DNA from: Bowdeniella nasicola
Lineage (GTDB): Bacteria > Actinomycetota > Actinomycetes > Actinomycetales > Actinomycetaceae
Assembly (NCBI RefSeq): GCF_900107735.1
Contig: NZ_FNQV01000001.1
Span: 1 to 64,000, forward strand
DNA: 64,000 bases
Reading direction: 5' to 3'
Below are positions 15,884 through 23,387 of this stretch, piece by piece. The notes beneath the pieces are model-generated. The model had not been told where the DNA came from. It ran no database searches and saw nothing but the letters and a program-made list of their open reading frames with translations. The translations under genes and the position numbers were made by a program. Within the stretch, counting starts at the first letter, position 1. The number at the start of each line of letters is the position of its first letter.

Positions 15884-16250
15884 GTGCTCCTGGGAGACGT
15901 CCAGCTGAACCGTCCGACGCTCGAAGACGTGCCGAAGGTCCACGCAATCTACAGCGACCCGCGAACCTGGCGGCACTACCCGCGGGCGGGGCATCGCGAG
16001 CACGGTTGCCGCCTATGCGGTTCAGCGGGCGCTCGCGGCCGATCCCGATCGCCCAGTCGCCTCGCTCCTTGAGTACAATATCGGCTCCGCAAGAGTCGCC
16101 GAACGCGCGGGCCTGAAGGTGCGCTACCGCGGGCCCGACATCGGCAACCCCAACGGTCCAGCGGTCCGCCTCATCTATGCCGATCGCGGGCTGAGCCCAG
16201 GCCAGCTGGGAGCCGTCCTGGCTAATGGCGATCTTTCGCTGCTAAGGTAA
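15884..16250 (+). pseudogene. GNAT acetyltransferase remnant with internal deletion and frameshift
   Basis: The first 35 codons (VQLNRPTLEDVPKVHAIY and DPRTWRHYPR) are the N-terminus of a GCN5-type acetyltransferase. Then the frame changes near 15985. The other frame encodes the C-terminal part, with YAVQRALAADPDRPVASLL, ARVAERAGLKVRYRGPDIG and PAVRLIYADRG, ending at TAA 16248-16250. The middle of the domain, roughly 50-100 residues including the acetyl-CoA loop, is missing. The gene is therefore a deletion-derived pseudogene. It follows the importer ATPase by 11 nt and may have belonged to the same operon. Confidence 0.8.
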
Positions 16251-16254
16251 GGCC

Positions 16255-16314
16255 ATGCGCTTAGCCCAGGTCACGACGACGCCGGAAGCATCCGGCGTCT
16301 CGTTGCTGTCCTAG
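16255..16314 (+). CDS. Putative threonine leader peptide (19 residues)
   Basis: ATG 16255 follows a purine-rich AAGGTAAGG and opens a 19-codon frame, MRLAQVTTTPEASGVSLLS. Three consecutive threonine codons lie at 16273-16281. The peptide ends in TAG just before the region of alternative hairpins, and the gene downstream encodes a threonyl-tRNA synthetase homologue. Three Thr codons exactly before the first hairpin strand are what a ribosome-mediated attenuator needs. Confidence 0.6.
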   Translation: MRLAQVTTTPEASGVSLLS

Positions 16315-16352
16315 CACGCACCCAACCAGGCCCCGGAGCGATCCGGGGCTTT
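16278..16352 (+). promoter_or_regulatory. Candidate transcription attenuator upstream of the ThrRS-like gene
   Basis: There are two hairpins: 1:2 = GACGCCGGA (16278-16286) with TCCGGCGTC (16291-16299), and 3:4 = GCCCCGGA (16330-16337) with TCCGGGGC (16342-16349), followed by TTT. Strand 2 (TCCGG) can pair with strand 3 (CCGGA) instead. Strand 1 begins inside the run of Thr codons, so a ribosome stalled there would cover strand 1 and favour 2:3 over the terminator-like 3:4. Weak points are the short T-tract and the 5-bp antiterminator core. Confidence 0.55.
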
Positions 16353-16401
16353 GCTGTAACTGAGCTACGGATCGACTCCTCACTACCTCAAGGACGATCC
16401 C

Positions 16402-17634
16402 ATGTCAGAAAAGCTCAATTACCGCGACCTCAATCTCGACCTCGATATTTATGCGACTCACCCGCTCGCCGGTAGCGGGTTGCCGCTCTGGCTTCCCGCC
16501 GGCGCTGCTATTCGCGAGGAACTTCAGCGTCTTGCCAAGGAGGTCGCCCACGCCGACGGCTGTCTCGATGTCTTTACCCCGGTCCTTGGCAAGCGCTCGC
16601 TGTACGAACAATCTGGACATCTCGCGAAATTCGCCGACGATATGTTTGCGCCCATGCCCCTTGGCGAGGACGAGGTCATTTTGCGTCCCGCAAACTGTCC
16701 CCACCACGCGCTGGTCTATGCCTCCCGCCAGCACTCATACCGAGACTTGCCGATTCGCTTGAACGAGCTTGCTCCCATGTTCCGTGCCGAACGCTCCGGT
16801 GTCGTCTCCGGCCTCAGCCGGGTCCGGCAGATCAACCTCGACGACACCCACGTCTTTTGCCGCCCCGACCAGGTCGAAGACGAAGTGCGGCGCGCGCTCG
16901 CGGCCGCCATTCGCGCCCAAGAGATCCTCAGCCTGCCGATCGACTATGTCCGAATCTCGTTGCGTGACGATGGTGATGGTTGGCTCGGATCTCGCGAACA
17001 GTGGGAGATGAGCCAAGATGCGCTATGCGCCGCGGCCGCCGACATCCTCGAGGGCAGTGACGTGCCGTATCTCGAGGTCGCTGGCGAGGCTGCGTTCTAC
17101 GGCCCGAAGCTGGATCTGCAAGTGCGAGACGGCCGCGGCCACGAGGAGACCATCGCGACGGTCCAGCTGGATTTCAACCAGCCCGAACGCTTCGACCTGA
17201 CCTATCAGGGAGCCGACGGTAGCGCGCAGCGAGTCGTCATGATTCACCGAGGCACCGTGGGAGCGATGGAACGCGTCGTCGCCGCGCTCCTAGAGCGCTA
17301 CCAAGGTCGGCTGCCGCTCTGGCTCGCCCCCATCCAGGTCAAAGTGCTGCCGGTAGGTGAGGCTCACGACGCACGAGCCCGAGAGGTCGTCGACTCACTA
17401 CGGGCCGTGGGCCTGCGAGTCGAAGTCAAGCACGAGGGCAGCCTCGGCAAGCGTATCCGCGAAGCCTACCGACGCCGGGCCGCACTCATCGCTGTGGTGG
17501 GGGATAAGGAGATAGCGAGCGGAGGGGTTCACATCACCGATCCGAACGACGGATCTAAGCACGAGGTGAGCCTCGACGAGCTGATGCAGCGCGCGGTTGC
17601 GGCGCATCGTGATCGGATCGCCGTGCAGTGGTGA
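16402..17634 (+). CDS. Threonyl-tRNA synthetase homologue lacking TGS and editing domains
   Basis: A 410-residue class II synthetase made only of the catalytic core and the anticodon-binding domain; full ThrRS is about 640-680 residues. The three zinc/threonine ligands are present: Cys99 in RPANCPHH, His150 in DDTHVFC and His282 in VMIHRGTVGAMER. Motif 2 is near FRAERSGV (residues 127-134). The C-terminal domain starts around PLWLAPIQVKVLPVG. ATG 16402 follows AAGGA. Without the N-terminal editing domain it cannot clear Ser-tRNA(Thr). It may be a second, starvation-induced or inhibitor-resistant ThrRS, or an enzyme charging something other than tRNA. A main thrS is expected elsewhere in the genome. 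Confidence 0.85.
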   Translation: MSEKLNYRDLNLDLDIYATHPLAGSGLPLWLPAGAAIREELQRLAKEVAHADGCLDVFTPVLGKRSLYEQSGHLAKFADDMFAPMPLGEDEVILRPANCPHHALVYASRQHSYRDLPIRLNELAPMFRAERSGVVSGLSRVRQINLDDTHVFCRPDQVEDEVRRALAAAIRAQEILSLPIDYVRISLRDDGDGWLGSREQWEMSQDALCAAAADILEGSDVPYLEVAGEAAFYGPKLDLQVRDGRGHEETIATVQLDFNQPERFDLTYQGADGSAQRVVMIHRGTVGAMERVVAALLERYQGRLPLWLAPIQVKVLPVGEAHDARAREVVDSLRAVGLRVEVKHEGSLGKRIREAYRRRAALIAVVGDKEIASGGVHITDPNDGSKHEVSLDELMQRAVAAHRDRIAVQW

Positions 17635-17695
17635 ACTCGCCCGAGAACTTCGCCTTCGATAGCGTGACAAGCCAGAACCAAGAACGGAGGACGTG

Positions 17696-18124
17696 ATGAG
17701 GCTATGGTCGCTGCATCCCAGCCTGCTCGACCGCCAGGGTTTGCTTGCCCTCTGGCGCGAGGGGCTGCTCGCCCAAAAAGTCCTCGCCGGCCAGACGCGT
17801 GGCTACCGCAACCATCCGCAGCTCGAACGGTTTCGCGACTGTCCCGAACCACTCAACGCGATCGCGACGTACCTGCATTTCGTGGCCGATGAGGCCGATC
17901 GGCGGGGCTACCACTTCGCGCGCGAACGGCTCCACCTGCCCGCCAACGAAATCCGCTTGACGGTAACCGACGGCCAACTCGCTTACGAGTGGCAGCACCT
18001 GTTAGCCAAGCTCACTGCTCGCAGCCCCGAGCTCTGGCAGCGTGTGTCAGCTTTGGAGCCTCGACCGCACGACATGTTTGACATCGTTGCCGGCCCGATC
18101 GCCTCCTGGGAGCGCCCAGCTTAG
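17696..18124 (+). CDS. Pyrimidine-dimer DNA glycosylase family protein (Pyr_excise)
   Basis: A 142-residue protein resembling the T4 endonuclease V (Pyr_excise) family as found in bacteria. The N-terminus MRLWSLHPSLLDRQGLLALW matches the family, with LLAQKVLAGQTRGYRNHPQL following. If active, it would remove the glycosidic bond at UV-induced pyrimidine dimers and nick the DNA. ATG 17696 is preferred over the GTG just upstream because GGAGG lies 6 nt before it. It follows the synthetase gene by 61 nt and may share its transcript. Confidence 0.75.
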   Translation: MRLWSLHPSLLDRQGLLALWREGLLAQKVLAGQTRGYRNHPQLERFRDCPEPLNAIATYLHFVADEADRRGYHFARERLHLPANEIRLTVTDGQLAYEWQHLLAKLTARSPELWQRVSALEPRPHDMFDIVAGPIASWERPA

Positions 18125-18133
18125 GCTGTGCCT

Positions 18134-18523
18134 ATGCCCACCAGTGATACCCGTCCCTGCCCCTGCGGAGGCGAACGCTACGCCGAGTGCTGTGAACCCC
18201 TGCACGATGGTGCCCGCGCCGCCGAGACCGCCGAAGAGCTCATGCGCTCGCGTTACAGCGCCTACGCCAGGCGCGACCCCAACTACGTTTATCGCACCTG
18301 GCATCCGCGCACCCGGCCCGCCACGATTGACGAGGACGGCCCCACGTTCACGGGCCTTGAGATCCTCTCGACGAGCGATGGGGGAGCCGACGATGAGGAG
18401 GGCCTCGTGGAGTTCCGCGCGCACTTCACCGACCGCGGCCTACCCGGTGAGCTCCACGAGCTCTCGCACTTCGTTCGCCGGGGGCGCAACTGGGTGTATC
18501 TGGATGCCCATCCCATAAGGTAA
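18134..18523 (+). CDS. YchJ family SEC-C motif protein
   Basis: A 129-residue protein with the N-terminal zinc-type motif CPCGGERYAECC, then ELMRSRYSAYARRD and the C-terminal FVRRGRNWVYLDA. This is the layout of the UPF0225/YchJ family, which has an NTF2-like fold behind a SEC-C motif. Its function is not established. ATG 18134 is chosen because a TAGGCT hexamer (18122-18127) lies exactly 6 nt upstream, the pattern of a leaderless transcript, and there is no ribosome site. It ends 4 nt before the next gene. Confidence 0.82.
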   Translation: MPTSDTRPCPCGGERYAECCEPLHDGARAAETAEELMRSRYSAYARRDPNYVYRTWHPRTRPATIDEDGPTFTGLEILSTSDGGADDEEGLVEFRAHFTDRGLPGELHELSHFVRRGRNWVYLDAHPIR

Positions 18524-18527
18524 ACGT

Positions 18528-19574
18528 ATGAGAGGTTTCGGTTTCTTAAGTTTTGGCCATTATGGCGGCCATGGCGGTCCGGACGCACGTGCAGCGCTGC
18601 ACGAGGCGATTGAACTGTCCGTCGCAGCAGACGAGATTGGCGTCAATGGCGCCTATTTCCGCGTCCATCACTTCGCGCGACAGGCGGCCTCGCCCATGCC
18701 ACTATTGGCGGCGATCGCAGCGCGCACCGAGCGCATCGAGGTCGGCACCGGCGTGATCGACTTGCGATACGAAAACCCGCTCTACCTCGCCGAAGAAGCT
18801 GCCGCTCTCGATCTCATCGCTGACCGTCGCGTCGCCCTTGGTGTGTCCCGAGGGTCTCCGGAGCCTGCGCTGCGGGGCTGGGAAGCATTCGGCTACACCG
18901 GTTCCACCGATCCCCGTGGCGCCGATATTGCGCGCCCAAAGTTCGATCTGTTCCTGCGCGCGATCAAGGGACAAGGTCTCGCCGACGCGGACCCGGCACA
19001 GTTTGGCCGGGTAGGAAAGCTGCGTATCGAACCGCATTCGCCAGGCCTGGCCGAACGCATCTGGTGGGGCGCCGGCACGCGCGAAACCGCCGAATGGGCA
19101 GCCGAGCAAGGCGTGAATCTCATGAGCTCCACGCTGCTGACCGAAGCCACCGGCGACGCCTTCGCAGACTTGCAAGCCGAGCAGATCGAGCGCTTCCGCA
19201 CCGCATTCAAGGCGGCCGGCCACAAGCGCACGCCGCGAGTGTCGGTGAGTCGCTCCGTCTTCCCGGTCATGAACGAAACCGACCAGCGCTACTTTGGAGT
19301 GCGCGGCCAGGGCTCAAGTGACCAGATCGGTATCATCGACGGCTTTAAGTCCACCTTTGGTAAGACGCACGCCGCCGAACCCGACCAGCTGATCGAAGAA
19401 CTGCAGGCCGACGCGGCCGTCATGAGCGCCGATACCCTCATGCTCACGATCCCGAACCAGCTCGGGGTCGATTACAACCTGCACATCCTGCAGTCCTTCG
19501 CCGAGCACGTGGCTCCGGCGCTGGGCTGGAAGCCGAACACCGAGGGGCCAGTCGAGGGATACGCAATCAACTGA
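18528..19574 (+). CDS. Luciferase-like (LLM class) FMN-dependent oxidoreductase
   Basis: A 348-residue TIM-barrel flavin-dependent monooxygenase homologue. Family segments are GFLSFGHYGG near the start, FRVHHFARQAASPMPLLAAIAART, the VGTGVIDLRYENPLYLAEEAA barrel strand, and ALGVSRGSPEPALRGWEAFGY. Its substrate is unknown. TAAGGT (18516-18521) lies exactly 6 nt before ATG, so the mRNA is probably leaderless even though the hexamer overlaps the end of the YchJ gene. The last ~115 bp of this gene are duplicated about 640 nt downstream, on the far side of a relBE module. Confidence 0.87.
   Translation: MRGFGFLSFGHYGGHGGPDARAALHEAIELSVAADEIGVNGAYFRVHHFARQAASPMPLLAAIAARTERIEVGTGVIDLRYENPLYLAEEAAALDLIADRRVALGVSRGSPEPALRGWEAFGYTGSTDPRGADIARPKFDLFLRAIKGQGLADADPAQFGRVGKLRIEPHSPGLAERIWWGAGTRETAEWAAEQGVNLMSSTLLTEATGDAFADLQAEQIERFRTAFKAAGHKRTPRVSVSRSVFPVMNETDQRYFGVRGQGSSDQIGIIDGFKSTFGKTHAAEPDQLIEELQADAAVMSADTLMLTIPNQLGVDYNLHILQSFAEHVAPALGWKPNTEGPVEGYAIN
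19449..19565 (+). repeat. Direct repeat copy A (3' end of the luciferase-like gene)
   Basis: About 115 bp of the intact gene's 3' end reappear without gaps at 20205-20321, offset 756 bp, with about a dozen mismatches counted by eye. The two copies bracket the relBE toxin-antitoxin module. Confidence 0.88.
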
Positions 19575-19664
19575 ACGTCTCTTTATGACGGAGGGTCGTT
19601 TACTGGGAAGTCATAGATCGTGACGATCTCGTCGTGTTGTTCCGCCCTCTCTAGGCAATTCGAG

Positions 19665-19691
19665 CTCCTGTGTTACGCTGTAACACAGGAG
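19665..19691. promoter_or_regulatory. Operator of the relBE module (12-bp inverted repeat)
   Basis: CTCCTGTGTTAC (19665-19676) and GTAACACAGGAG (19680-19691) are exact reverse complements with a 3-nt spacer. The right arm overlaps the ribosome site (ACAGGAGGG) of relB, whose ATG is at 19697. Ribbon-helix-helix antitoxins bind such TGTNACA-type repeats to autorepress their operons. Confidence 0.82.
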
Positions 19692-19696
19692 GGTTC

Positions 19697-19921
19697 ATGG
19701 CTACTACAACCGTCACCCTGCGTCTTGCAGAGTCAGAGAAGCAAGTGCTCGCTGACTATGCAAAGACCTTCGGCATGAGCATTTCTGAGTTTGTGCGCAC
19801 CGCGGCGCTCTCTCGCATCGAAGATGAGCTGGATCTGGTCGCGTGGGAAGATGCAAAGCGCGAATTCGACGCTGACCCCCAAACGTTGACAGCCGACGAG
19901 GTTGCGGCGAAATACCTGTAA
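19697..19921 (+). CDS. relB: RelB/DinJ-type antitoxin
   Basis: A 74-residue antitoxin with an N-terminal ribbon-helix-helix DNA-binding domain. The strand is TTTVTLRLAESEKQ and the helix pair spans VLADYAKTFGMSISEFVRTAAL. An acidic C-terminal tail (LDLVAWEDAKREFDA) would wrap the toxin. ATG 19697 is set by the AGGAGGG site; an in-frame upstream ATG would place the operator inside the coding region. The stop directly abuts the toxin ATG. It should repress its own promoter through the inverted repeat at 19665-19691. Confidence 0.9.
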   Translation: MATTTVTLRLAESEKQVLADYAKTFGMSISEFVRTAALSRIEDELDLVAWEDAKREFDADPQTLTADEVAAKYL

Positions 19922-20185
19922 ATGTGGCGACTGTTCTATTCTCAACGAGCTGACAAACAGCTAAGCAAGCTGGATCCAGGTGTCCGCCGCGTCATCGTGG
20001 CATGGCTAAATAAGAACATCGACGGCTGCGACAACCCGCGCTCGCAGGGTAAGAGCCTTACTGCGGGTTTGTCGGGAAAATGGCGTTATCGCGTGGGCGA
20101 TTACCGGGTGCTCTGTGAGATTCGCGAGTCTGAACTTATCGTGCTCGCGATCGAAATCGGGCATCGACGCGACATCTACAAGTGA
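19922..20185 (+). CDS. relE: RelE-type mRNA interferase toxin
   Basis: An 87-residue toxin of the RelE/ParE fold. Family features are the N-terminal YSQRADKQLSKLDPGVRR, the GLSGKWRYRVGDYRVLCEI strand with conserved Arg residues, and the C-terminal HRRDIYK that carries RelE catalytic basic residues. It would cleave ribosome-bound mRNA when free of RelB. The ATG follows the relB stop with no gap, so translation is coupled. It looks intact, with no frameshift or truncation. Confidence 0.9.
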   Translation: MWRLFYSQRADKQLSKLDPGVRRVIVAWLNKNIDGCDNPRSQGKSLTAGLSGKWRYRVGDYRVLCEIRESELIVLAIEIGHRRDIYK

Positions 20186-20204
20186 TGTTGTTGTACTTCA
20201 AGCA

Positions 20205-20327
20205 ATCCCGAACTAGCTCGGGATCGATTGCAACCCGCACATTCTGCAGTCCTTCGCCGAGCGCGTGGCTCCGCCCCCGGGTTGGAAGCCGAACACCGAG
20301 GGTCCAGTCGAGGGATACGCGATGTGA
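20205..20327 (+). pseudogene. Direct repeat copy B: remnant of a luciferase-like gene 3' end
   Basis: This stretch encodes the same C-terminus as the intact oxidoreductase (HILQSFAERVAP, then GWKPNTEGPVEGYA) and ends in TGA at 20325-20327. It has an in-frame TAG where the intact gene has the Gln codon CAG, and no upstream coding sequence. It is the decayed tail of a second copy. An imperfect hairpin around 20203-20230 could serve as terminator for relBE. Confidence 0.85.
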
Positions 20328-20360
20328 ACCCCTCTCGTGTTTCGAAGCTAAGATCAGCCC

Positions 20361-20738
20361 ATGATCGCGTTGTCTCGCGGGCGTGATCGCCTCATCACCC
20401 TCGCCTGGCGAGGCGAGGAAGAGCTACTGTCTCCTCGCGTGCGTCGTGACTCGGAGCTTTTCCGTCAGTTTCTGGCGGATGACTTTCGCGAGATCGGACG
20501 GTCCGGTAGAAGGTGGAACCGAGACGAGATCATCGCCGAACTGGTGACTGAAGAAAGCTCGCTGACCGATGCTGTCCTGAGTGAGCCTGAGGCTCAGGTG
20601 ATCGCCCACGGCATCGTGCTGCTCTCCTACCGCCTGCAGCTCGGACAGCAGCACAGCCGGCATTCATCGCTGTGGCGAGTCAGCGAGAACAGCGCTCAGT
20701 GCATCTTCCATCAGGGCACGCCTGCCTCAGACTGCTAG
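20361..20738 (+). CDS. DUF4440/NTF2-like small protein
   Basis: A 125-residue protein with the pattern of DUF4440 domains in the NTF2-like superfamily: a helix ELLSPRVRRDSELFRQFL, then ADDFREIGRSGRRWNRDEII, and the final strand SSLWRVSENSAQCIFHQGTP. These domains form small cone-shaped folds and may bind small ligands; no catalytic role can be assigned. TAAGAT (20349-20354) lies exactly 6 nt before ATG, so the mRNA is probably leaderless. No functional link to neighbours is evident. Confidence 0.75.
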   Translation: MIALSRGRDRLITLAWRGEEELLSPRVRRDSELFRQFLADDFREIGRSGRRWNRDEIIAELVTEESSLTDAVLSEPEAQVIAHGIVLLSYRLQLGQQHSRHSSLWRVSENSAQCIFHQGTPASDC

Positions 20739-20788
20739 GCCGCCAAAAACACCTAGCGTGGCAACGAGGTCCTAGTTAGTCTTCGTAG

Positions 20789-21727
20789 GTGACCCTTCCC
20801 TCCGTTGCTCCCGTGATCCGAGCATGCAACCTCACCAAGACCTACGGCGATTTCACTGCGGTCGACGGCATCGATTTCGATGTCGCCGCCGGCGAATCTT
20901 TTGGCCTGCTTGGCCCTAATGGTGCCGGCAAGTCGACGACGATGCGCATGATCGGCGGCACACTGCAGCGCAGCGGTGGTGACCTAACCGTCATGGGCCT
21001 CGACCCGGAGACCCACGGGCCCGAGGTGCGCGCTCACCTCGGCGTCATTCCCCAGCAGGACAACCTCGATGAGGAGCTGCGGGTGGGGGAGAACATCGTG
21101 ATCTATGGCCGCTACTTCGGCCTGCCGTATTCCTACCTGAAGCCGCGAGCCGAGGAGTTGCTGGACTTTGCGCAGCTGACCGACCGCAAGAACAAGAAGG
21201 TCTCCGAGTTGTCGGGCGGCATGAAGCGGCGCCTGACGATCGCCCGGTCGCTCATTAATGAGCCTCGCATGCTGCTGCTGGATGAGCCGACGACGGGCCT
21301 GGATCCGCAAGCGCGCCATATCCTGTGGGATCGCCTCTTTCGGCTCAAGGAAGAGGGCGTCACCCTTATCGTGACGACCCACTTCATGGACGAGGCCGAG
21401 CAGCTGTGCGACCGGCTGATCGTCATCGACCGCGGAGCCATCATGGCAGAAGGCTCCCCGCGTGAACTGATCCGCGCCTACGCCTCGCGCGAAGTCGCCG
21501 AACTGCGCTTCGGTGCGGGCCGCTCCGAGCAGATCATCGACCAGGTCGCCGGCATCGGCGAGCGCATCGAAGTACTGCCCGACCGCATCCTCATCTACGC
21601 CGACTCCGGTGACGATGTCCTCGAGGCGGTCTCGGCTCGCGGCCTGTCGCCCACGACATCGCTCGTGCGCCGCTCATCTCTCGAAGACGTCTTCTTGCGC
21701 CTGACCGGTCGGAGCCTCATTGACTGA
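20789..21727 (+). CDS. ABC exporter ATP-binding protein (NodI/DrrA class)
   Basis: A 312-residue ATPase. Walker A is GPNGAGKSTTM, signature LSGGMKRRL, Walker B MLLLDEPTTGLDPQAR, switch His TTHFMDEAEQL. A C-terminal domain of about 80 residues follows, as in DrrA/NodI proteins. GTG 20789 has TAGTCT (20777-20782) exactly 6 nt upstream and no ribosome site, so a leaderless start is likely. The stop overlaps the first permease gene. With the two following ABC-2 permeases it forms an exporter, probably of a drug, glycolipid or other amphipathic compound. Confidence 0.88.
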   Translation: MTLPSVAPVIRACNLTKTYGDFTAVDGIDFDVAAGESFGLLGPNGAGKSTTMRMIGGTLQRSGGDLTVMGLDPETHGPEVRAHLGVIPQQDNLDEELRVGENIVIYGRYFGLPYSYLKPRAEELLDFAQLTDRKNKKVSELSGGMKRRLTIARSLINEPRMLLLDEPTTGLDPQARHILWDRLFRLKEEGVTLIVTTHFMDEAEQLCDRLIVIDRGAIMAEGSPRELIRAYASREVAELRFGAGRSEQIIDQVAGIGERIEVLPDRILIYADSGDDVLEAVSARGLSPTTSLVRRSSLEDVFLRLTGRSLID

Positions 21728-22556
21728 CACCGTGTACACGGGCCGGCCGCATTCCGCGATGGAGGCCGCGCGCCGCGCAAAGAGATTCGGCTGGTGGTAC
21801 TTCACCGAGCACTACCTGCGGCAAATGCGTCGCTATGGTTGGCCGATCATCGTCTCCGACATCGGGCAGCCGCTGCTCTACCTCATCGCGATGGGGATCG
21901 GTCTTGGCAAACTCGTGGACGCCTCCTCCGGCACCGTCGAGAGCGTCGCGTACCTGACGTTCGTCGCGCCCGCGCTGCTCGTGTCGATTTCCGTACAATC
22001 CAGCGCTACCGAACTGACCTATCCCGTGATGTCGGGCTTTAACTGGCAGCGGTACTATTTTGCGCCGCACGCCGGGCCGTTGGCCGCTTGGCACGTCTCG
22101 TTTGGTCACCTGCTCGCGGTCGCGTTCCGCTTCGTGCTCCAGGCGGCGATCACGACGAGCCTCATGTGGCTCTTCGGCTACAACTTCGCCGCGACCTGGC
22201 CGCTGCTGCTCATCATTGGTCCGCTTGCTGGGCTCGCCTTCGGTGCGCCCCTGCAGGCCTATGCCGCGACGCTGAAGACCGAGGGAACCGAGTTCTCCAC
22301 AATCCAGCGCTTCGTTGTCATGCCGCTGTTCCTGTTCTCCGGCACGTTCTTCCCGCTGTCGGTCATGCCGGCCTATCTGCAGTGGATCGGGTGGCTCTCG
22401 CCGATTTGGCATGGCGCCGAACTCGCGCGCTTCGCCGCCTACGGTAAGGAAATTTCCGGCTGGCTGCTCGCCGTCCACGTGGCGTTCTTGGCGGCCTGCA
22501 TTGGCGTGGGGATTGTTGCCGCCGCCCGCTCGTATTCGAAACGACTCACCTCATGA
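21720..22556 (+). CDS. ABC-2 type exporter permease, first
   Basis: A 278-residue membrane protein with six predicted helices, including VSDIGQPLLYLIAMGIGLG and the conserved ABC-2 region LVSISVQSSATELTYPVMSGF. The C-terminal half has FLFSGTFFPLSVMPAYLQW, typical of NodJ/DrrB permeases. The start is TTG 21720 (overlapping the ATPase stop by 8 nt) or GTG 21732. The stop overlaps the ATG of the second permease. It would form a heterodimeric channel with that protein. Confidence 0.86.
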   Translation: MTDTVYTGRPHSAMEAARRAKRFGWWYFTEHYLRQMRRYGWPIIVSDIGQPLLYLIAMGIGLGKLVDASSGTVESVAYLTFVAPALLVSISVQSSATELTYPVMSGFNWQRYYFAPHAGPLAAWHVSFGHLLAVAFRFVLQAAITTSLMWLFGYNFAATWPLLLIIGPLAGLAFGAPLQAYAATLKTEGTEFSTIQRFVVMPLFLFSGTFFPLSVMPAYLQWIGWLSPIWHGAELARFAAYGKEISGWLLAVHVAFLAACIGVGIVAAARSYSKRLTS

Positions 22557-23383
22557 CGACGCCAACGAACCTCATCGTAAAACGACTGCAGCGCCCGCGC
22601 CCCCTGCGGGGGCTCTATTCCGGAAACGCCCGTGCCGTGCTGGAGCGCGGTTTCAAGGTCATCATGACCTCCAACTGGTTCATCTTGATCTCCGGATTCT
22701 TCGAGCCCGTGTTCTACCTGCTAGCCATGGGCTACGGACTGGGCTCGCTCGTCGGCACGGTCGATGGTCCCGGGGGAGTGCAGGTGCCTTACGTCGCCTA
22801 TATCGCTCCGGCGCTCCTGGCCACGAGCGCGATGAATGGCGCGATATTCGACTCGACGTGGAACGTGTTCTTCAAACTCCACTACGCCAAGCTCTATCAG
22901 GCGATGGTCTCCACCTCGCTCGGGCCGCTCGACGGCGCCATCGGTGAAATCGTCATGGCACTGTTTCGCGGCTTCCTCTATTCGATCGGGTTCATGGGCG
23001 TGCTGTACGCGATGGGTATCGTTAGCGGCTTCTGGCCGCTGCTGATGATCCCCGCAGCGGTGCTGGTGGCCTTTGGGTTTGCCAGCTTCGGCATGGGCAT
23101 CACCTCGTTCATGAAAACGTTCCAGCAGATGGATCTCATCAACTTCATCCTGCTGCCGATGTTCCTGCTGTCCGCAACGCTCTACCCGATTTCGGTCTAC
23201 CCCGAGGGCGTGCAAACGGTCATCAAGCTGCTCCCGCTGTGGCACGGTGTCGAGCTCATGCGCCAGCTCTCGGTTGGCGCCTTTACTGCCCAAACGCCCC
23301 TGCACATCGGCTATTTCGTCATCATGACTCTCGCTGGCCTCGTGCTGACGACCTTCAGGCTTCGCCGACTTTTCCTACGCTAG
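22553..23383 (+). CDS. ABC-2 type exporter permease, second
   Basis: A 276-residue permease homologous to the preceding one. It shows ISGFFEPVFYLLAMGYGLG, the region ALLATSAMNGAIFDSTWN, and LLPMFLLSATLYPISVYP. ATG 22553 overlaps the previous stop (ATGA). The two permeases differ enough to suggest an old duplication. The operon ends here; the next gene has its own leaderless-type promoter in the last codons of this gene. Confidence 0.86.
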   Translation: MTTPTNLIVKRLQRPRPLRGLYSGNARAVLERGFKVIMTSNWFILISGFFEPVFYLLAMGYGLGSLVGTVDGPGGVQVPYVAYIAPALLATSAMNGAIFDSTWNVFFKLHYAKLYQAMVSTSLGPLDGAIGEIVMALFRGFLYSIGFMGVLYAMGIVSGFWPLLMIPAAVLVAFGFASFGMGITSFMKTFQQMDLINFILLPMFLLSATLYPISVYPEGVQTVIKLLPLWHGVELMRQLSVGAFTAQTPLHIGYFVIMTLAGLVLTTFRLRRLFLR

Positions 23384-23387
23384 GGGT

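Noticed and set aside
19615-19629. 15-nt palindrome AGATCGT-G-ACGATCT after the luciferase-like gene
   Set aside because: Short, no nearby promoter, and the better-supported relBE operator lies 36 nt downstream.
19583-19650. A minus-strand frame tail (ending TAA at 19583) that reads like a protein C-terminus, upstream of relB
   Set aside because: Too short, no start or upstream domain visible; could be the vestige of another gene but cannot be supported.
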